Source: Pseudomonas sp. HS6 (GTDB lineage: Bacteria; Pseudomonadota; Gammaproteobacteria; Pseudomonadales; Pseudomonadaceae). Taken from it: a stretch of DNA of 64,000 nucleotides. Shown here piece by piece: positions 26,409 through 35,004 of the stretch. Position numbers and translations under genes: made by a program. The notes below the pieces were generated by a model, which searched no databases, was not told the DNA's origin, and saw only the letters and a program-made list of their open reading frames with translations. Within the stretch, counting starts at the first letter, position 1. Each line of letters begins with the position of its first letter. The DNA lies in NCBI RefSeq assembly GCF_023375815.1, contig NZ_CP067412.1:5952001-6016000 (forward strand), written 5' to 3'.

Positions 26409-27557
26409 TTACAGCCCCATCTGCTTACTGATGATCTCGTTCATCACTTCCCGCGTCCCGCCGCCAATCGACAAGATGCGGTTATCCCGATACAGCCGCT
26501 CCACCAGGCTTTCGCGCATATAACCCAGCCCGCCAAGAATCTGTACAGCTTCGTTGGTAATGCGGTCCGAGGTGTCCGTGGCGAAGTTCTTGGCCATGGA
26601 GATTTCCTTGATCACGCTCTGCCCCGCCGCCATCTTCGCTGCCTGCCGGTAGGTGAACTCCCGTGAGACTTCCAGCGCCGTGGCCATTTCCGCGAGGCGA
26701 TGCTTGATCACCTGGAACTTGCCGATGGGTTTGCCGAACGCCTGCCGCTCCTTCGCCCATTTCAGGCTCTCTTCCAGCGCCAGTTGCGCGGTCATGTTGG
26801 CCATTAGCGCCAAAGCCAGCCGCTCGCTCTGAAAGTTGCCCATGATGCAGGCAAACCCCATGTTCTCCGCGCCGATCAGGTTTCCCACAGGCACCCGGCA
26901 ATCGTCGAAGAACAATTCAGCCGTGTCCGACGCCCACCAGCCCATTTTCTTCAGCTGCCGACCGACGGTAAAACCGGACGTGCCCTTCTCGATCAACAGC
27001 AGGCTGATGCCGCCAAAACCGGGCGCACCGGTACGCACCGCAACGGTGTAGTAATCCGCGCGTACGCCACTGGTGATGAAGGTTTTGCTGCCGCTGACCC
27101 GATAGTGATCGCCATCGCGTACGGCGCGGGTCTGCAGGTTGGCGACGTCGGAGCCGCCGCCCGGCTCGGTCACCGCCAGCGCGCTGATTTTCTCGCCGCT
27201 GAGCACTTGGGGGACGACGCGGTCGCGGACTTCGGGCCGGGCCCATTTGACGATGGGCGGCAGACCGATATCCAGCGAACCAAGCCCAGCCACCAAACCA
27301 CCAGAACCACAACGCATGAGTTCTTCGCTGGCGGCGATCTTGGCGAACAGATCACCTTCGTGACTGCCGCCCAGCGCTTCGGGATAACCGATGCCGAGGA
27401 TGCCGGCCGCACCGGCCTTGAGGTACAGCTCACGGGGGAAGCTTTCGGCTTCTTCCCACGCATCGATGTCCGGCAGAATTTCGCGTTCGACGAAACGTCT
27501 GACGCTGTCGCGGACCATTTGGTGGCTGGAGTCGAAGTATTCCTGGAAGGCGGGCAT
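26409..27557 (-). CDS. Acyl-CoA dehydrogenase (isovaleryl/citronellyl-CoA dehydrogenase-like)
   Basis: A 382-residue FAD enzyme of the acyl-CoA dehydrogenase superfamily, oxidising an acyl-CoA to the enoyl-CoA. Visible are ALAVTEPGGGSDVANLQTRA, the GSKTFITSGVRADYY segment, ERQAFGKPIGKFQ and the C-terminal NEAVQILGGLGYMRESLVERLYRD. The position of the usual catalytic Glu near the C-terminus reads IGGGTREVM, so Glu is absent there; E245 in FQSERLALA is at the place used by isovaleryl- and long-chain acyl-CoA dehydrogenases. A branched or long substrate is therefore likelier than a short straight chain. Flanked on both sides by REP doublets, transcribed alone. Confidence 0.88.
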   Translation of the reverse strand: MPAFQEYFDSSHQMVRDSVRRFVEREILPDIDAWEEAESFPRELYLKAGAAGILGIGYPEALGGSHEGDLFAKIAASEELMRCGSGGLVAGLGSLDIGLPPIVKWARPEVRDRVVPQVLSGEKISALAVTEPGGGSDVANLQTRAVRDGDHYRVSGSKTFITSGVRADYYTVAVRTGAPGFGGISLLLIEKGTSGFTVGRQLKKMGWWASDTAELFFDDCRVPVGNLIGAENMGFACIMGNFQSERLALALMANMTAQLALEESLKWAKERQAFGKPIGKFQVIKHRLAEMATALEVSREFTYRQAAKMAAGQSVIKEISMAKNFATDTSDRITNEAVQILGGLGYMRESLVERLYRDNRILSIGGGTREVMNEIISKQMGL

Positions 27558-27649
27558 CGGCGAACTCCACGGAAGGGTTCGCCGACGTTAACCGAGCGCT
27601 TGCTTGGTTTTCAACAGGATTGTGTTATTCAGTCAGACCGAGGCGTCAC

Positions 27650-27745
27650 CATCGCTGGCAAGCCAGCTCCCACAATGAACTTTGTCGATCACAAAACATT
27701 GTGAACAACGCCGTCCCTGTGGGAGCTGGCTTGCCAGCCATGGGG
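27650..27745. repeat. REP doublet (TGGCAAGCCAGCTCCCA type)
   Basis: CATCGCTGGCAAGCCAGCTC and the inverse GAGCTGGCTTGCCAGCCATG flank about 45 bases between the acyl-CoA dehydrogenase and recR genes. Confidence 0.8.
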
Positions 27746-27766
27746 CCAGAACAGTCAAAGTAAAAT

Positions 27767-28369
27767 TCAGAGGGGAATCGGCTTGCGTCCGGCAAACGAG
27801 TGAGCCAGCGTGCCGCCGTCCACCAGTTCCAGTTCGCCACCCAACGGTACGCCGTGAGCGATGCGCGAGGCGATCAGACCTTTGTTGTTGAGCAATTGCG
27901 CGATGTAGTGCGCCGTCGCTTCACCTTCCACGGTCGGGTTGGTGGCGAGGATAACTTCGGTGAAGGTGCCCGCCTCTTCGATCCGTGTCATCAACTGCGG
28001 AATGCCGATGGCCTCCGGGCCGAGCCCGTCCAGCGGCGACAAATGCCCCTTGAGCACGAAATAGCGACCCCGGAATCCGGTCTGCTCGACCGCATAGACA
28101 TCCATCGGACCTTCCACCACGCACAGCAACGTGTCATCACGGCGTGTGTCGGCGCATTGCGGGCACAGATCGTCTTCGGTCAGCGTGCGACACTGACGGC
28201 AGTGTCCAACCCCCTCCATGGCCTGGCTCAAGGCCTGGGCCAGGCGCGTGCCGCCGCTGCGGTCACGCTCGAGCAGTTGCAACGCCATACGCTGGGCAGT
28301 TTTCTGACCCACACCCGGCAGAATTCGCAGGGCGTCGATCAATTGGCGAATCAAAGGGCTGAAGCTCAT
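27767..28369 (-). CDS. recR: Recombination protein RecR
   Basis: A 200-residue DNA-repair protein working with RecF and RecO. The N-terminal helix-hairpin-helix ([21 protein letters not shown]), the C4 zinc finger (GHCRQC...DLCPQCAD) and the Toprim domain ([17 protein letters not shown] ... [17 protein letters not shown]) are complete. The ATG at 28369 gives the normal family length; an upstream TTG does not. In P. aeruginosa the recR, ybaB and dnaX genes are contiguous; here a protease-like gene of opposite strand lies between recR and ybaB. Confidence 0.96.
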   Translation of the reverse strand: MSFSPLIRQLIDALRILPGVGQKTAQRMALQLLERDRSGGTRLAQALSQAMEGVGHCRQCRTLTEDDLCPQCADTRRDDTLLCVVEGPMDVYAVEQTGFRGRYFVLKGHLSPLDGLGPEAIGIPQLMTRIEEAGTFTEVILATNPTVEGEATAHYIAQLLNNKGLIASRIAHGVPLGGELELVDGGTLAHSFAGRKPIPL

Positions 28370-28512
28370 GGGGAAAAAGTCCGACAAAACAACGAGACGC
28401 GGTTTATACCCGCGCCTCCGGACAGCGTCAAATCCTCAGTCCCCGATGCCTGTCGCCCTCAAGGATTCGGGTCTATCGTCAAAGCTTTCCAGCCTTCATC
28501 CCGGAGCCGAAA

Positions 28513-29088
28513 ATGCCGCTATCCCAGGAAGCTTTTGCGAGAGGAACTCAGAACATCGGCGCGCACTTCGTTGAGTTCGACCAATCACAACTGGAGAATC
28601 GGGCGTACATGGCACGTGGAGTGTGCCGATCACTCAGCATCGTCTGGATCAGAAACCAGAAGCTTAGAAGCCAGAATCAACCCCGCCCCGCCTGGGAAGG
28701 TCCGAACGGGCAGATGGAGGAAGTCAGTTGGCTGGCCGAACAACAACACGCCGGCAAAACCCTGGAGATGACCGAAGCCTTTCTGCGCTCATTCGGATTG
28801 CGACCCAATGGCATGACCTTCTTTCCACAACAGTTCGATAACGCCAAGTTCTGGTTCTTCCTGAAAGCACTCCCCGGCTACTACCTGGTCGGACGTGATG
28901 ATCCCGGCCTGGGGCCCGGGCACGAGGTTGCAATCCGAACTGACGGCAACATCAAGCTGTTTGATCCCAACTACGGTGAAGTGACATTTGCCGACGTGGA
29001 CGACCTGCAAACCTTTTTCACCCAATATTGGCCACGAGCCTATCCGGAGCTTGCCAACGGCGGCGGAAGCATCTTCCGCTATGTCTGA
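28513..29088 (+). CDS. C58 (YopT/AvrPphB-type) cysteine-protease-like protein
   Basis: A 191-residue protein that I assign by motif to the peptidase C58 family. The triad and its contexts are visible: C38 in ARGVCRSLSIVWI, H137 in GPGHEVAIRT and D151 in LFDPNYGEV, with spacing and flanks as in YopT and AvrPphB (G-x-C-x-x-L-S-x-x-W, G-H-x-V-A, F-D-P-N-Y/F-G). GGAG lies six bases before the ATG. The N-terminus is short (37 residues before the Cys) with no signal peptide and no obvious hrp box upstream, so secretion by type III machinery is not shown. It is convergent with ybaB, divergent from recR and has lower GC than its neighbours, suggesting acquisition. Relatives act as effectors or toxins that cleave host proteins; a stand-alone regulatory protease is also possible. 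Confidence 0.7.
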   Translation: MPLSQEAFARGTQNIGAHFVEFDQSQLENRAYMARGVCRSLSIVWIRNQKLRSQNQPRPAWEGPNGQMEEVSWLAEQQHAGKTLEMTEAFLRSFGLRPNGMTFFPQQFDNAKFWFFLKALPGYYLVGRDDPGLGPGHEVAIRTDGNIKLFDPNYGEVTFADVDDLQTFFTQYWPRAYPELANGGGSIFRYV

Positions 29089-29139
29089 ATCGAATCGTCC
29101 TCCGTCGATTTGAAACAGCCTTTCAATGGAGTCGCCCAC

Positions 29140-29169
29140 AAAAAAGCCAGGCAAGCGCCTGGCTTTTTT
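29140..29169. terminator. Bidirectional terminator between the C58-like gene and ybaB
   Basis: A6-GCCAGGC, loop AAGC, GCCTGGC-T6. The symmetric A and T runs allow it to end both the rightward protease transcript and the leftward dnaX-ybaB transcript. Confidence 0.92.
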
Positions 29170-29194
29170 GCTCCATCCAAAACGCAACAGCGAA

Positions 29195-29533
29195 TCAGAA
29201 CGGCAGTTTCATACCGGCCGGCAGGTTCATGCCAGCAGTCATGCTGCCCATTTTCGACTGGCTGTTGGCTTCGATCTGACGCACGGCGGCGTTGACGGCA
29301 GCGGCAACCAGATCTTCGACCACTTCACGGTCATCTTCGTCCAGGCCCGGCAGTACGCTCGGATCGATGCTGACTTTTTTCACGTCATGACGACCGGTCA
29401 TCACCACAGTGACCAGATCGCCGCCGGCCTTGCCGGTGACTTCTGCGTTGGCCAGCTCTTCCTGCATCTTGGCCATTTTTTCCTGCATCTGCTGTGCCTG
29501 CTTCATCAGGCCGGCCATGCCACCTTTCATCAT
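29195..29533 (-). CDS. ybaB: YbaB/EbfC-family nucleoid-associated protein
   Basis: A 112-residue DNA-binding protein that starts [34 protein letters not shown], a helical segment followed by the conserved beta sheet [23 protein letters not shown] and the dimerising helix. The ATG at 29533 has GAGG upstream; the GTG nine bases earlier is not needed. It follows dnaX by about 67 bases in the same direction, the normal dnaX-ybaB order. Confidence 0.93.
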   Translation of the reverse strand: MMKGGMAGLMKQAQQMQEKMAKMQEELANAEVTGKAGGDLVTVVMTGRHDVKKVSIDPSVLPGLDEDDREVVEDLVAAAVNAAVRQIEANSQSKMGSMTAGMNLPAGMKLPF

Positions 29534-29600
29534 GGTAATCACCTCAAAAGTACTTGGATCAATACAGCGCCCGGCGATTTGCGCCGAACGCTTTCAGTTA

Positions 29601-31685
29601 TTAGCCCTGACTGACCAGGGCGTCGACAGGTTCAATAGTATCGTGTCGCACGACCGCACCGAACTGCTGGACCATCTGCTGGATGAACGGATCGCCGTGG
29701 ATCGACTCCTCCGCCTCGCGCTGACGGTTGGCACGGCGCCGGGAGGCGGCCTGGGCCGGGGTTTCCTGCTCGGGCTTGATCAGCTCCATGCTCAGGTTCA
29801 GCGTGCGACCGTGGTACTGGTTCAAGGCATCGTTCAGACGACGTTGCTGAGTGGCGTTGAACAAGGCGCTGTGGGCCGGGTCCAGGTGCATCAGCCAGTT
29901 GTCGCCATCGACCGCGATCAGCGTGCAGTTAGCAGCGATGCTGCCGGTCATGCCGGAGATCGGCAGTTTCGGGAACAGCTCCAGCCATTGCAGGGCCAGA
30001 CCGGTGGCCGGCGCGGCGGCGGGTTCCGGCTCGGGCTCCGGGACCGGATCGGCCGCGTGTTCGCTGGCCAGATCGTCGAGGTAACTGTAGGCCGAATCCA
30101 TGTCCGGCTCGATGTAGTCCTCGTCGAGGGGTGGCTCGTCGTCCATGTCCATGCCCGGCGTGGCGGCATCGACCTCGGCCACCGACGGTTCGGGGATCGG
30201 CGCCGCGGCCCACTCTGGTGCGTCCGGCACGACGCTGTCCGGGGTCGGCAGCGGCATTGGCGGCAAGTCAGGCTGCTCGGCGGTTGTTTCCAGCACCGGC
30301 TCGACCGCTGGCTGCTGCACAGGTGCCGGTTCTACCGGGTCATTCCAGGGCAGATCGACGACTTCCTCAACGGCGACCGGTTCTGGTTCCGGCTCAGGCA
30401 CGGGTTCAGGCGCAATCACCGGGGCAACCGGTGCGGGCTCGGGTACAGGCTCTGGCGCAGGTGCAACCACCGGAGCCGGCGCAACAGCCGCAGCAACTAC
30501 CGCCGCAGGTTTCGGCGCGGCAGCCACTGAGTTTGCGGAATCAACTGTGGCCTGGCTGATCCCCACTGGCTTTAGCGGTTGCCTCGGGGCGTCCGCCGTG
30601 TCCGCCGGCCGGAAAGCCAGCATCCGCAGCAGGACCATTTCGAAACCGCCACGCGGATCCGGTGCCAGCGGCAAGTCGCGACGACCGATCAGCCCCATCT
30701 GGTAATAGAACTGCACGTCTTCGGCCGGCAAGGCCTGGGCCAGTGCCAACACCCGGTCACGGTCGCCGTGGCCGTTGTCGACACCTTCCGGCAAGGCCTG
30801 GGCGATGGCGACGCGGTGCAGCACGTTGAGAATTTCCGAGAGCACGCCGTTCCAGTCCGGCCCTTGTTCGGCCAGATGACGCACGGCTTCGAGCAACGCC
30901 TTGGCGTCCCCTTCGATCAGCGCGTGCAGCACGTCATAGACCTGGCCGTGATCCAGCGTACCGAGCATCGCCCGCACATCGGCGGCCAACACCTTGCCTT
31001 CACCGAAGGCGATGGCCTGATCGGTCAGGCTCATGGCGTCGCGCATCGAACCGTCGGCCGCGCGGCCGAGCAGCCACAGGGCGTCGTCTTCGAACGGCAC
31101 GTTTTCGGCGCCGAGAACGTGGGTCAGATGCTCGACCACCCGCTCAGGCGTCATGTTCTTCAGGGAGAATTGCAGGCATCGCGACAAAATCGTTGCCGGA
31201 AGTTTCTGCGGATCGGTGGTCGCCAAGATGAACTTGACGTAGGGCGGCGGCTCTTCGAGGGTTTTCAGCAGCGCATTGAAGGAATGGCTGGAGAGCATGT
31301 GCACTTCGTCGATCAGGTAGACCTTGAAGCGACCGCGGCTCGGGGCGTACTGCACGTTGTCGAGCAGCTCGCGGGTGTCCTCGACCTTAGTCCGGCTCGC
31401 GGCGTCGATCTCGATCAGGTCGACAAAGCGCCCTTCATCGATCTCGCGGCACACCGAACACTCGCCGCACGGGCTGGAAGTGATACCTGTTTCACAGTTC
31501 AGGCATTTGGCGATGATCCGCGCAATCGTGGTCTTGCCGACCCCCCGCGTACCAGTGAACAGGTAGGCGTGGTGCAGCCGCTGGCTGTCCAAGGCATTGA
31601 TCAGAGCCTTGAGCACATGGGTCTGGCCGACCATTTCGCGGAACGAGCGCGGACGCCATTTACGTGCAAGAACCTGATAACTCAT
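29601..31685 (-). CDS. dnaX: DNA polymerase III subunits tau/gamma
   Basis: A 694-residue clamp-loader ATPase. The Walker A motif is FTGTRGVGKTTIARI, followed by the zinc cluster CLNCETGITSSPCGECSVC, the Walker B region YLIDEVHMLS and the SRC-type motif LSRCLQFSLKNM. After about residue 365 comes a long linker rich in Pro, Ala, Val and Glu (repeated PEP, APAP and PVPE units) and then the C-terminal tau domain (LALQWLELFPKLPISGMTG) that binds polymerase and helicase. The ATG at 31685 gives the family start MSYQVLARKWRP. No obvious slippery heptamer was seen, so production of gamma is not shown. Confidence 0.95.
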   Translation of the reverse strand: MSYQVLARKWRPRSFREMVGQTHVLKALINALDSQRLHHAYLFTGTRGVGKTTIARIIAKCLNCETGITSSPCGECSVCREIDEGRFVDLIEIDAASRTKVEDTRELLDNVQYAPSRGRFKVYLIDEVHMLSSHSFNALLKTLEEPPPYVKFILATTDPQKLPATILSRCLQFSLKNMTPERVVEHLTHVLGAENVPFEDDALWLLGRAADGSMRDAMSLTDQAIAFGEGKVLAADVRAMLGTLDHGQVYDVLHALIEGDAKALLEAVRHLAEQGPDWNGVLSEILNVLHRVAIAQALPEGVDNGHGDRDRVLALAQALPAEDVQFYYQMGLIGRRDLPLAPDPRGGFEMVLLRMLAFRPADTADAPRQPLKPVGISQATVDSANSVAAAPKPAAVVAAAVAPAPVVAPAPEPVPEPAPVAPVIAPEPVPEPEPEPVAVEEVVDLPWNDPVEPAPVQQPAVEPVLETTAEQPDLPPMPLPTPDSVVPDAPEWAAAPIPEPSVAEVDAATPGMDMDDEPPLDEDYIEPDMDSAYSYLDDLASEHAADPVPEPEPEPAAAPATGLALQWLELFPKLPISGMTGSIAANCTLIAVDGDNWLMHLDPAHSALFNATQQRRLNDALNQYHGRTLNLSMELIKPEQETPAQAASRRRANRQREAEESIHGDPFIQQMVQQFGAVVRHDTIEPVDALVSQG

Positions 31686-31830
31686 CGAAAACCGTCGCGG
31701 CAAAGGAAGCAGAAGCGGCTAATGCTAGCGGAGCAAGGGCAAAATTGCATCCGGCGCGCTCTTCTATTCTGGCTAAGCTGCATGAGCGAGGGCTTTTGTC
31801 GGCTCGGGATCGGGAATTACCGGAGCGTTT

Positions 31831-32580
31831 ATGCGGTGGGCCGTGGGGGCATTACTGGGATTGAGCCTGAGCGCGATGGCGTCGCAACCGCCGCTGCGCT
31901 TCGTCGTTGCTGACAGCTGGGCGATGCCGATGGTGCAGATCGAACGCGGCCGCCCGACCCAGGGCATCCTCTACGACGTGATGCTCAGCCTGGCGACCCA
32001 GGTCGGCGTGCCGGCACAATTTCACGTCCTGCCCCGCACCAGGGTGCAGAACGCCATGGAACACGGCGAAGTCGACGTGCGCTGCTATGCCGCCCAATCG
32101 TGGCTGCCGAACCTGTCCGGGGATTACATCTGGAGCATTCCGCTGTTCTTCCAGCGCGACCTGCTGATCAGCCGTCAGGATCAACCGCCCAACGTCGATC
32201 CGACCCAACTGCCCCGCCAGTCGATCGGCACCGTGCTCGGCTACAGCTACCCCACGCTGCAACCGCTGTTTGACGCCGACCGGTTATGGCGCGAAGACGC
32301 ACGCAACCAGGAACAGGTCCTGGACAAGCTGCTGGCCGGCCGTTACCGCTACGCCGTGAGCAATCAATGGACGCTGGACTGGTTCAACCAGCGCCTGTTG
32401 CCGGGGCAACAACTGCAGGGAGTGGCGGTGTTGCAGGAGCAGCAGGTCGGTTGCTACGTCCGCAACGACCCGGACGTGCCGGTGCAGCGAATATTGAGGA
32501 CGTTGCTGCGGATGAAAATGTCGGGGGAGATTGATGACATTATCCGGTTGTATACCGGTGCCCCAGAAAGCGCGCCATAA
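31831..32580 (+). CDS. Periplasmic substrate-binding protein (SBP_bac_3-like)
   Basis: A 249-residue protein with a short Sec signal (MRWAVGALLGLSLSAMA) and the fold pattern of polar amino-acid-type binding proteins: LRFVVADSWAMP, GRPTQGILYDVMLSLATQVG, the segment EVDVRCYAAQSWL and the second lobe VLGYSYPTLQPLFD. No permease or ATPase gene is adjacent, so it is an orphan binding protein, common in pseudomonads. The ATG has GGAG upstream. It is divergent from dnaX and convergent with the helicase-like gene. Ligand unknown. Confidence 0.8.
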   Translation: MRWAVGALLGLSLSAMASQPPLRFVVADSWAMPMVQIERGRPTQGILYDVMLSLATQVGVPAQFHVLPRTRVQNAMEHGEVDVRCYAAQSWLPNLSGDYIWSIPLFFQRDLLISRQDQPPNVDPTQLPRQSIGTVLGYSYPTLQPLFDADRLWREDARNQEQVLDKLLAGRYRYAVSNQWTLDWFNQRLLPGQQLQGVAVLQEQQVGCYVRNDPDVPVQRILRTLLRMKMSGEIDDIIRLYTGAPESAP

Positions 32581-32597
32581 CCCCGTGAATCGCTCGA

Positions 32598-34553
32598 TCA
32601 GTGACCCGCCGTATCGCGAAATTTCTGGTACTCGTGATACTCGACCCAGGCAACCACATCGTACGGCACGTAAAGCTTCAGCCTGGCGCGGGAAATGGCG
32701 ATGTACACGGCGCAGATCCGCTGATCGAACGCGTAGGCATCCTTGAATTTCTCGTTGGTCAGCAGGCCGGGAGTCAGCAGCACCTTGTCGAACTCCATGC
32801 CCCCCGCCTCTTCCGCCAGCATCAACATGCAGCCGTTGCCAGTGTTGTCGATCATTCGGTTCAGGCGTGTCAGATCAGCAATCATGAAGCCGTTTTCCAG
32901 TTTGGCCTTGACCCGCAGAAACGACTCGTCGAACTGATTGGCATCGCACACGGCTTGCCAGTCAGGCAGGTCGCTGAAGTACGGATGCACGCCGTTTTCG
33001 CTGAATTCGGAGCGGTAGAAATCCGGTTTGAACAGTTCGATGGCGGTGGCCATGAAATGCTTCAGATCATCCTGAGTGCGCTTGTCCGGGAATCTGAACT
33101 TGCAGTTGGAATCGTGCAGATGAATGGCCCAGCTCATGGTGTCCCACGGCGATGCCGTCAGCACCACGCAACCTTCGGACGGCACGAAACCTTCCGGGTA
33201 CTCCTTGATGACGACGTCAGCATCACTGGCGCCTTCGAACGGAATTTTGCCCTTCTGCGAGTGCCGGGCGATCAGCGGGTTGACCAGCCGTTCGACGTTG
33301 CGGCCCGAACGCACGGAATAGCTGATATCGCTTTGGCGAACCTCACGGTGGCGCTTGACCGGCACGCCGCTGGCCTGTTGGTACTCGTCGCCGAGGGTGA
33401 TCAGTACCTGACGACCACGTTCGATGATCTGCAACAGCGAGCCGGGAATGTCCTGGCTCTCGTCGATCAGCACGTGGGTGTAGCGCGCCGGCACCACGCA
33501 ACCGGCAATGCAGGCCCGCTTGATCATCAGTAGCGCTTCGAACCCGGTCTGGCTGCCCCACGCCGGGTTGAGCTCAAGGTAGCCCCACACCCGGCTCGAA
33601 TACTCCAGCAACACCTGAGCGTCCACGCTGGAGAGCGGCTGGTTGAAATGCGGCAGATGCTTCGCGGAAAAAGTGTGATCGCGGAAACGGCAGTAGCGCT
33701 CGATCACCTTGAGGCAGAGTTCAAGGGTCGCTTGCCCGTCGTGGTGGCGGAAACCGAAGATATTCAGTTCCTGCGCCAGCGCCTGCCGACTGGGGATTCG
33801 AGCCCCCTCCGCCGCAGGTCTGCGACCGAGCATCAGCGACTGGGCAAACGCCAGGAAGGTCTTGCCGGCCTTCTTCTCGCTCGGCCCCACCATGCGCTGG
33901 CGAAGGACTTCGAGCTTGGCCGGGGTGCGCGCCAGCAACAGGGTCTTTTCCGGGCGTAGATGTTCCAGCAAGGCCACCAGCAGATGGCTTTTGCCGATAC
34001 CCGCGTAGCCTTGAACGTGCAGGTCTTCGTCCAGATTGGCGCGGAAGGTTCTGACCAGTTTGTCCTGTGCCGGGCTCAACCAGCGCTCGCGTTGCCGGGG
34101 TGTCACTATCTGCTGACTGAACGGGTCATGGCTGCGATGGCGCCGAACCTTGTATTCGAAATCCCACTGTCCATCGGGTAACAAGTAGTCGCGTGCAGAC
34201 ACTTCTTCGGGCAGCAGAAAACGCAGGTTCAGTGGTTTGAGAACTTTCAGGCCGAAATACAATTTGCGCGGATCGAACAGCCGCTGCGCTTCGGACAGCA
34301 GGCCCGCCGTTGTTGACTGCCGCTTTTCGGCAGCCCAGCACAAGAGCTTGGCCAGAGTCTTCTCTGCCGCCACGGCGCCCAGATCCTGCTCCGTCGTTTG
34401 CACCAGATTCTGAATGACCAACACTGCCGCCAATTCCGGATCGGTCAGGCTTTCGAGGGCTTTGGCCCCACCTGCTTGCAACAGGTTCGCGCAGGTTTCA
34501 TCCGTGACGGGCAAGAACACAGGGCTGGATAAATCGGAATGTTCCGGGAGCAT
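32598..34553 (-). CDS. Orphan superfamily-1 helicase-like ATPase (UvrD-related)
   Basis: A 651-residue protein with helicase motifs: Walker A GYAGIGKSH (182-190), Walker B with DESQD (364-368) in THVLIDESQDIPG, motif III GDEYQQ (388-393) and motif VI AVYIAISRAR (615-624). The first 150 residues (LSSPVFLPVTDETCANLLQAG...) match no domain I know, and the region between motifs I and II is long. ATG 34553 is chosen for GAGG four bases upstream; the ATG at 34610 lacks a ribosome site and would add 19 residues. It has no nuclease partner beside it, so it is neither RecB nor AddA-like. A role in DNA or RNA unwinding, or as a defence ATPase, is open. Convergent with the binding-protein gene. Confidence 0.75.
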   Translation of the reverse strand: MLPEHSDLSSPVFLPVTDETCANLLQAGGAKALESLTDPELAAVLVIQNLVQTTEQDLGAVAAEKTLAKLLCWAAEKRQSTTAGLLSEAQRLFDPRKLYFGLKVLKPLNLRFLLPEEVSARDYLLPDGQWDFEYKVRRHRSHDPFSQQIVTPRQRERWLSPAQDKLVRTFRANLDEDLHVQGYAGIGKSHLLVALLEHLRPEKTLLLARTPAKLEVLRQRMVGPSEKKAGKTFLAFAQSLMLGRRPAAEGARIPSRQALAQELNIFGFRHHDGQATLELCLKVIERYCRFRDHTFSAKHLPHFNQPLSSVDAQVLLEYSSRVWGYLELNPAWGSQTGFEALLMIKRACIAGCVVPARYTHVLIDESQDIPGSLLQIIERGRQVLITLGDEYQQASGVPVKRHREVRQSDISYSVRSGRNVERLVNPLIARHSQKGKIPFEGASDADVVIKEYPEGFVPSEGCVVLTASPWDTMSWAIHLHDSNCKFRFPDKRTQDDLKHFMATAIELFKPDFYRSEFSENGVHPYFSDLPDWQAVCDANQFDESFLRVKAKLENGFMIADLTRLNRMIDNTGNGCMLMLAEEAGGMEFDKVLLTPGLLTNEKFKDAYAFDQRICAVYIAISRARLKLYVPYDVVAWVEYHEYQKFRDTAGH

Positions 34554-34670
34554 AAAACCTCGCGGCCAGGGCACAAACCTTAAAAGGTCGATCCTGGCCA
34601 GACTCTTCATTTATTTCGGTTGTGGCGAGTATGCGGGATCGCAGGGGAAATGATTACCCTGTGTCGACGC

Positions 34671-34697
34671 CATCGCGAGCAGGCTCGCTCCCACAGG
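34671..34697. repeat. Single REP element (CGAGCAGGCTCGCTCCCACAG type)
   Basis: One REP copy without a partner between the helicase-like gene and the SRP RNA terminator. Confidence 0.75.
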
Positions 34698-34729
34698 GTG
34701 CGCTGACTCGAACGACAAATCGCAGGCAT

Positions 34730-34760
34730 AAAAAAACCGCAGTGGGCGAAACCCATGCAG
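34730..34760 (-). terminator. Terminator of the SRP RNA gene
   Basis: On the minus strand GCATGGG-TTTCG-CCCACTGC forms a hairpin with one mismatch, followed by GG and seven T. It lies about 29 bases after the RNA 3' end. Confidence 0.8.
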
Positions 34761-34788
34761 TTCAGTTGACACGTGCGATGTTCGTTAA

Positions 34789-34901
34789 GGTGGTAACCCT
34801 ACCAGCCACACCCCGGCACACAATGTTCCCGCTGTGGCTGCTGCCTTCCGGCTCTGACCAGGTTCACGGGTAATCGTTGCGGGGGGACCGATAGGGTCAC
34901 C
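34789..34901 (-). ncRNA. ffs: Small signal recognition particle RNA (4.5S RNA)
   Basis: On the minus strand the sequence contains GGTCAGAGCCGGAAGGCAGC, the conserved domain IV with the symmetric and asymmetric loops (GGTCAG...CCGGAAGGNAGCAGCC) that binds Ffh. The ends GGTGACCCTA and TAGGGTTACCACC pair to close the hairpin. Total about 113 nucleotides, as for gamma-proteobacterial 4.5S RNA. A terminator follows at 34760-34730. Confidence 0.93.
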
Positions 34902-35004
34902 ATAACGACACTCGCCTGTCGGCGAGCCGCGCCATTGTACCTATCTGAGACGAAGTTACAACCGCTGGTTGAAGATTAAAAATATGAGGGGCTTCAAGCA
35001 CTTG

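Noticed and set aside
28380..28512. hrp box upstream of the C58-like gene
   Set aside because: No GGAACC-N15/16-CCAC pattern is found, so type III co-regulation is not supported.
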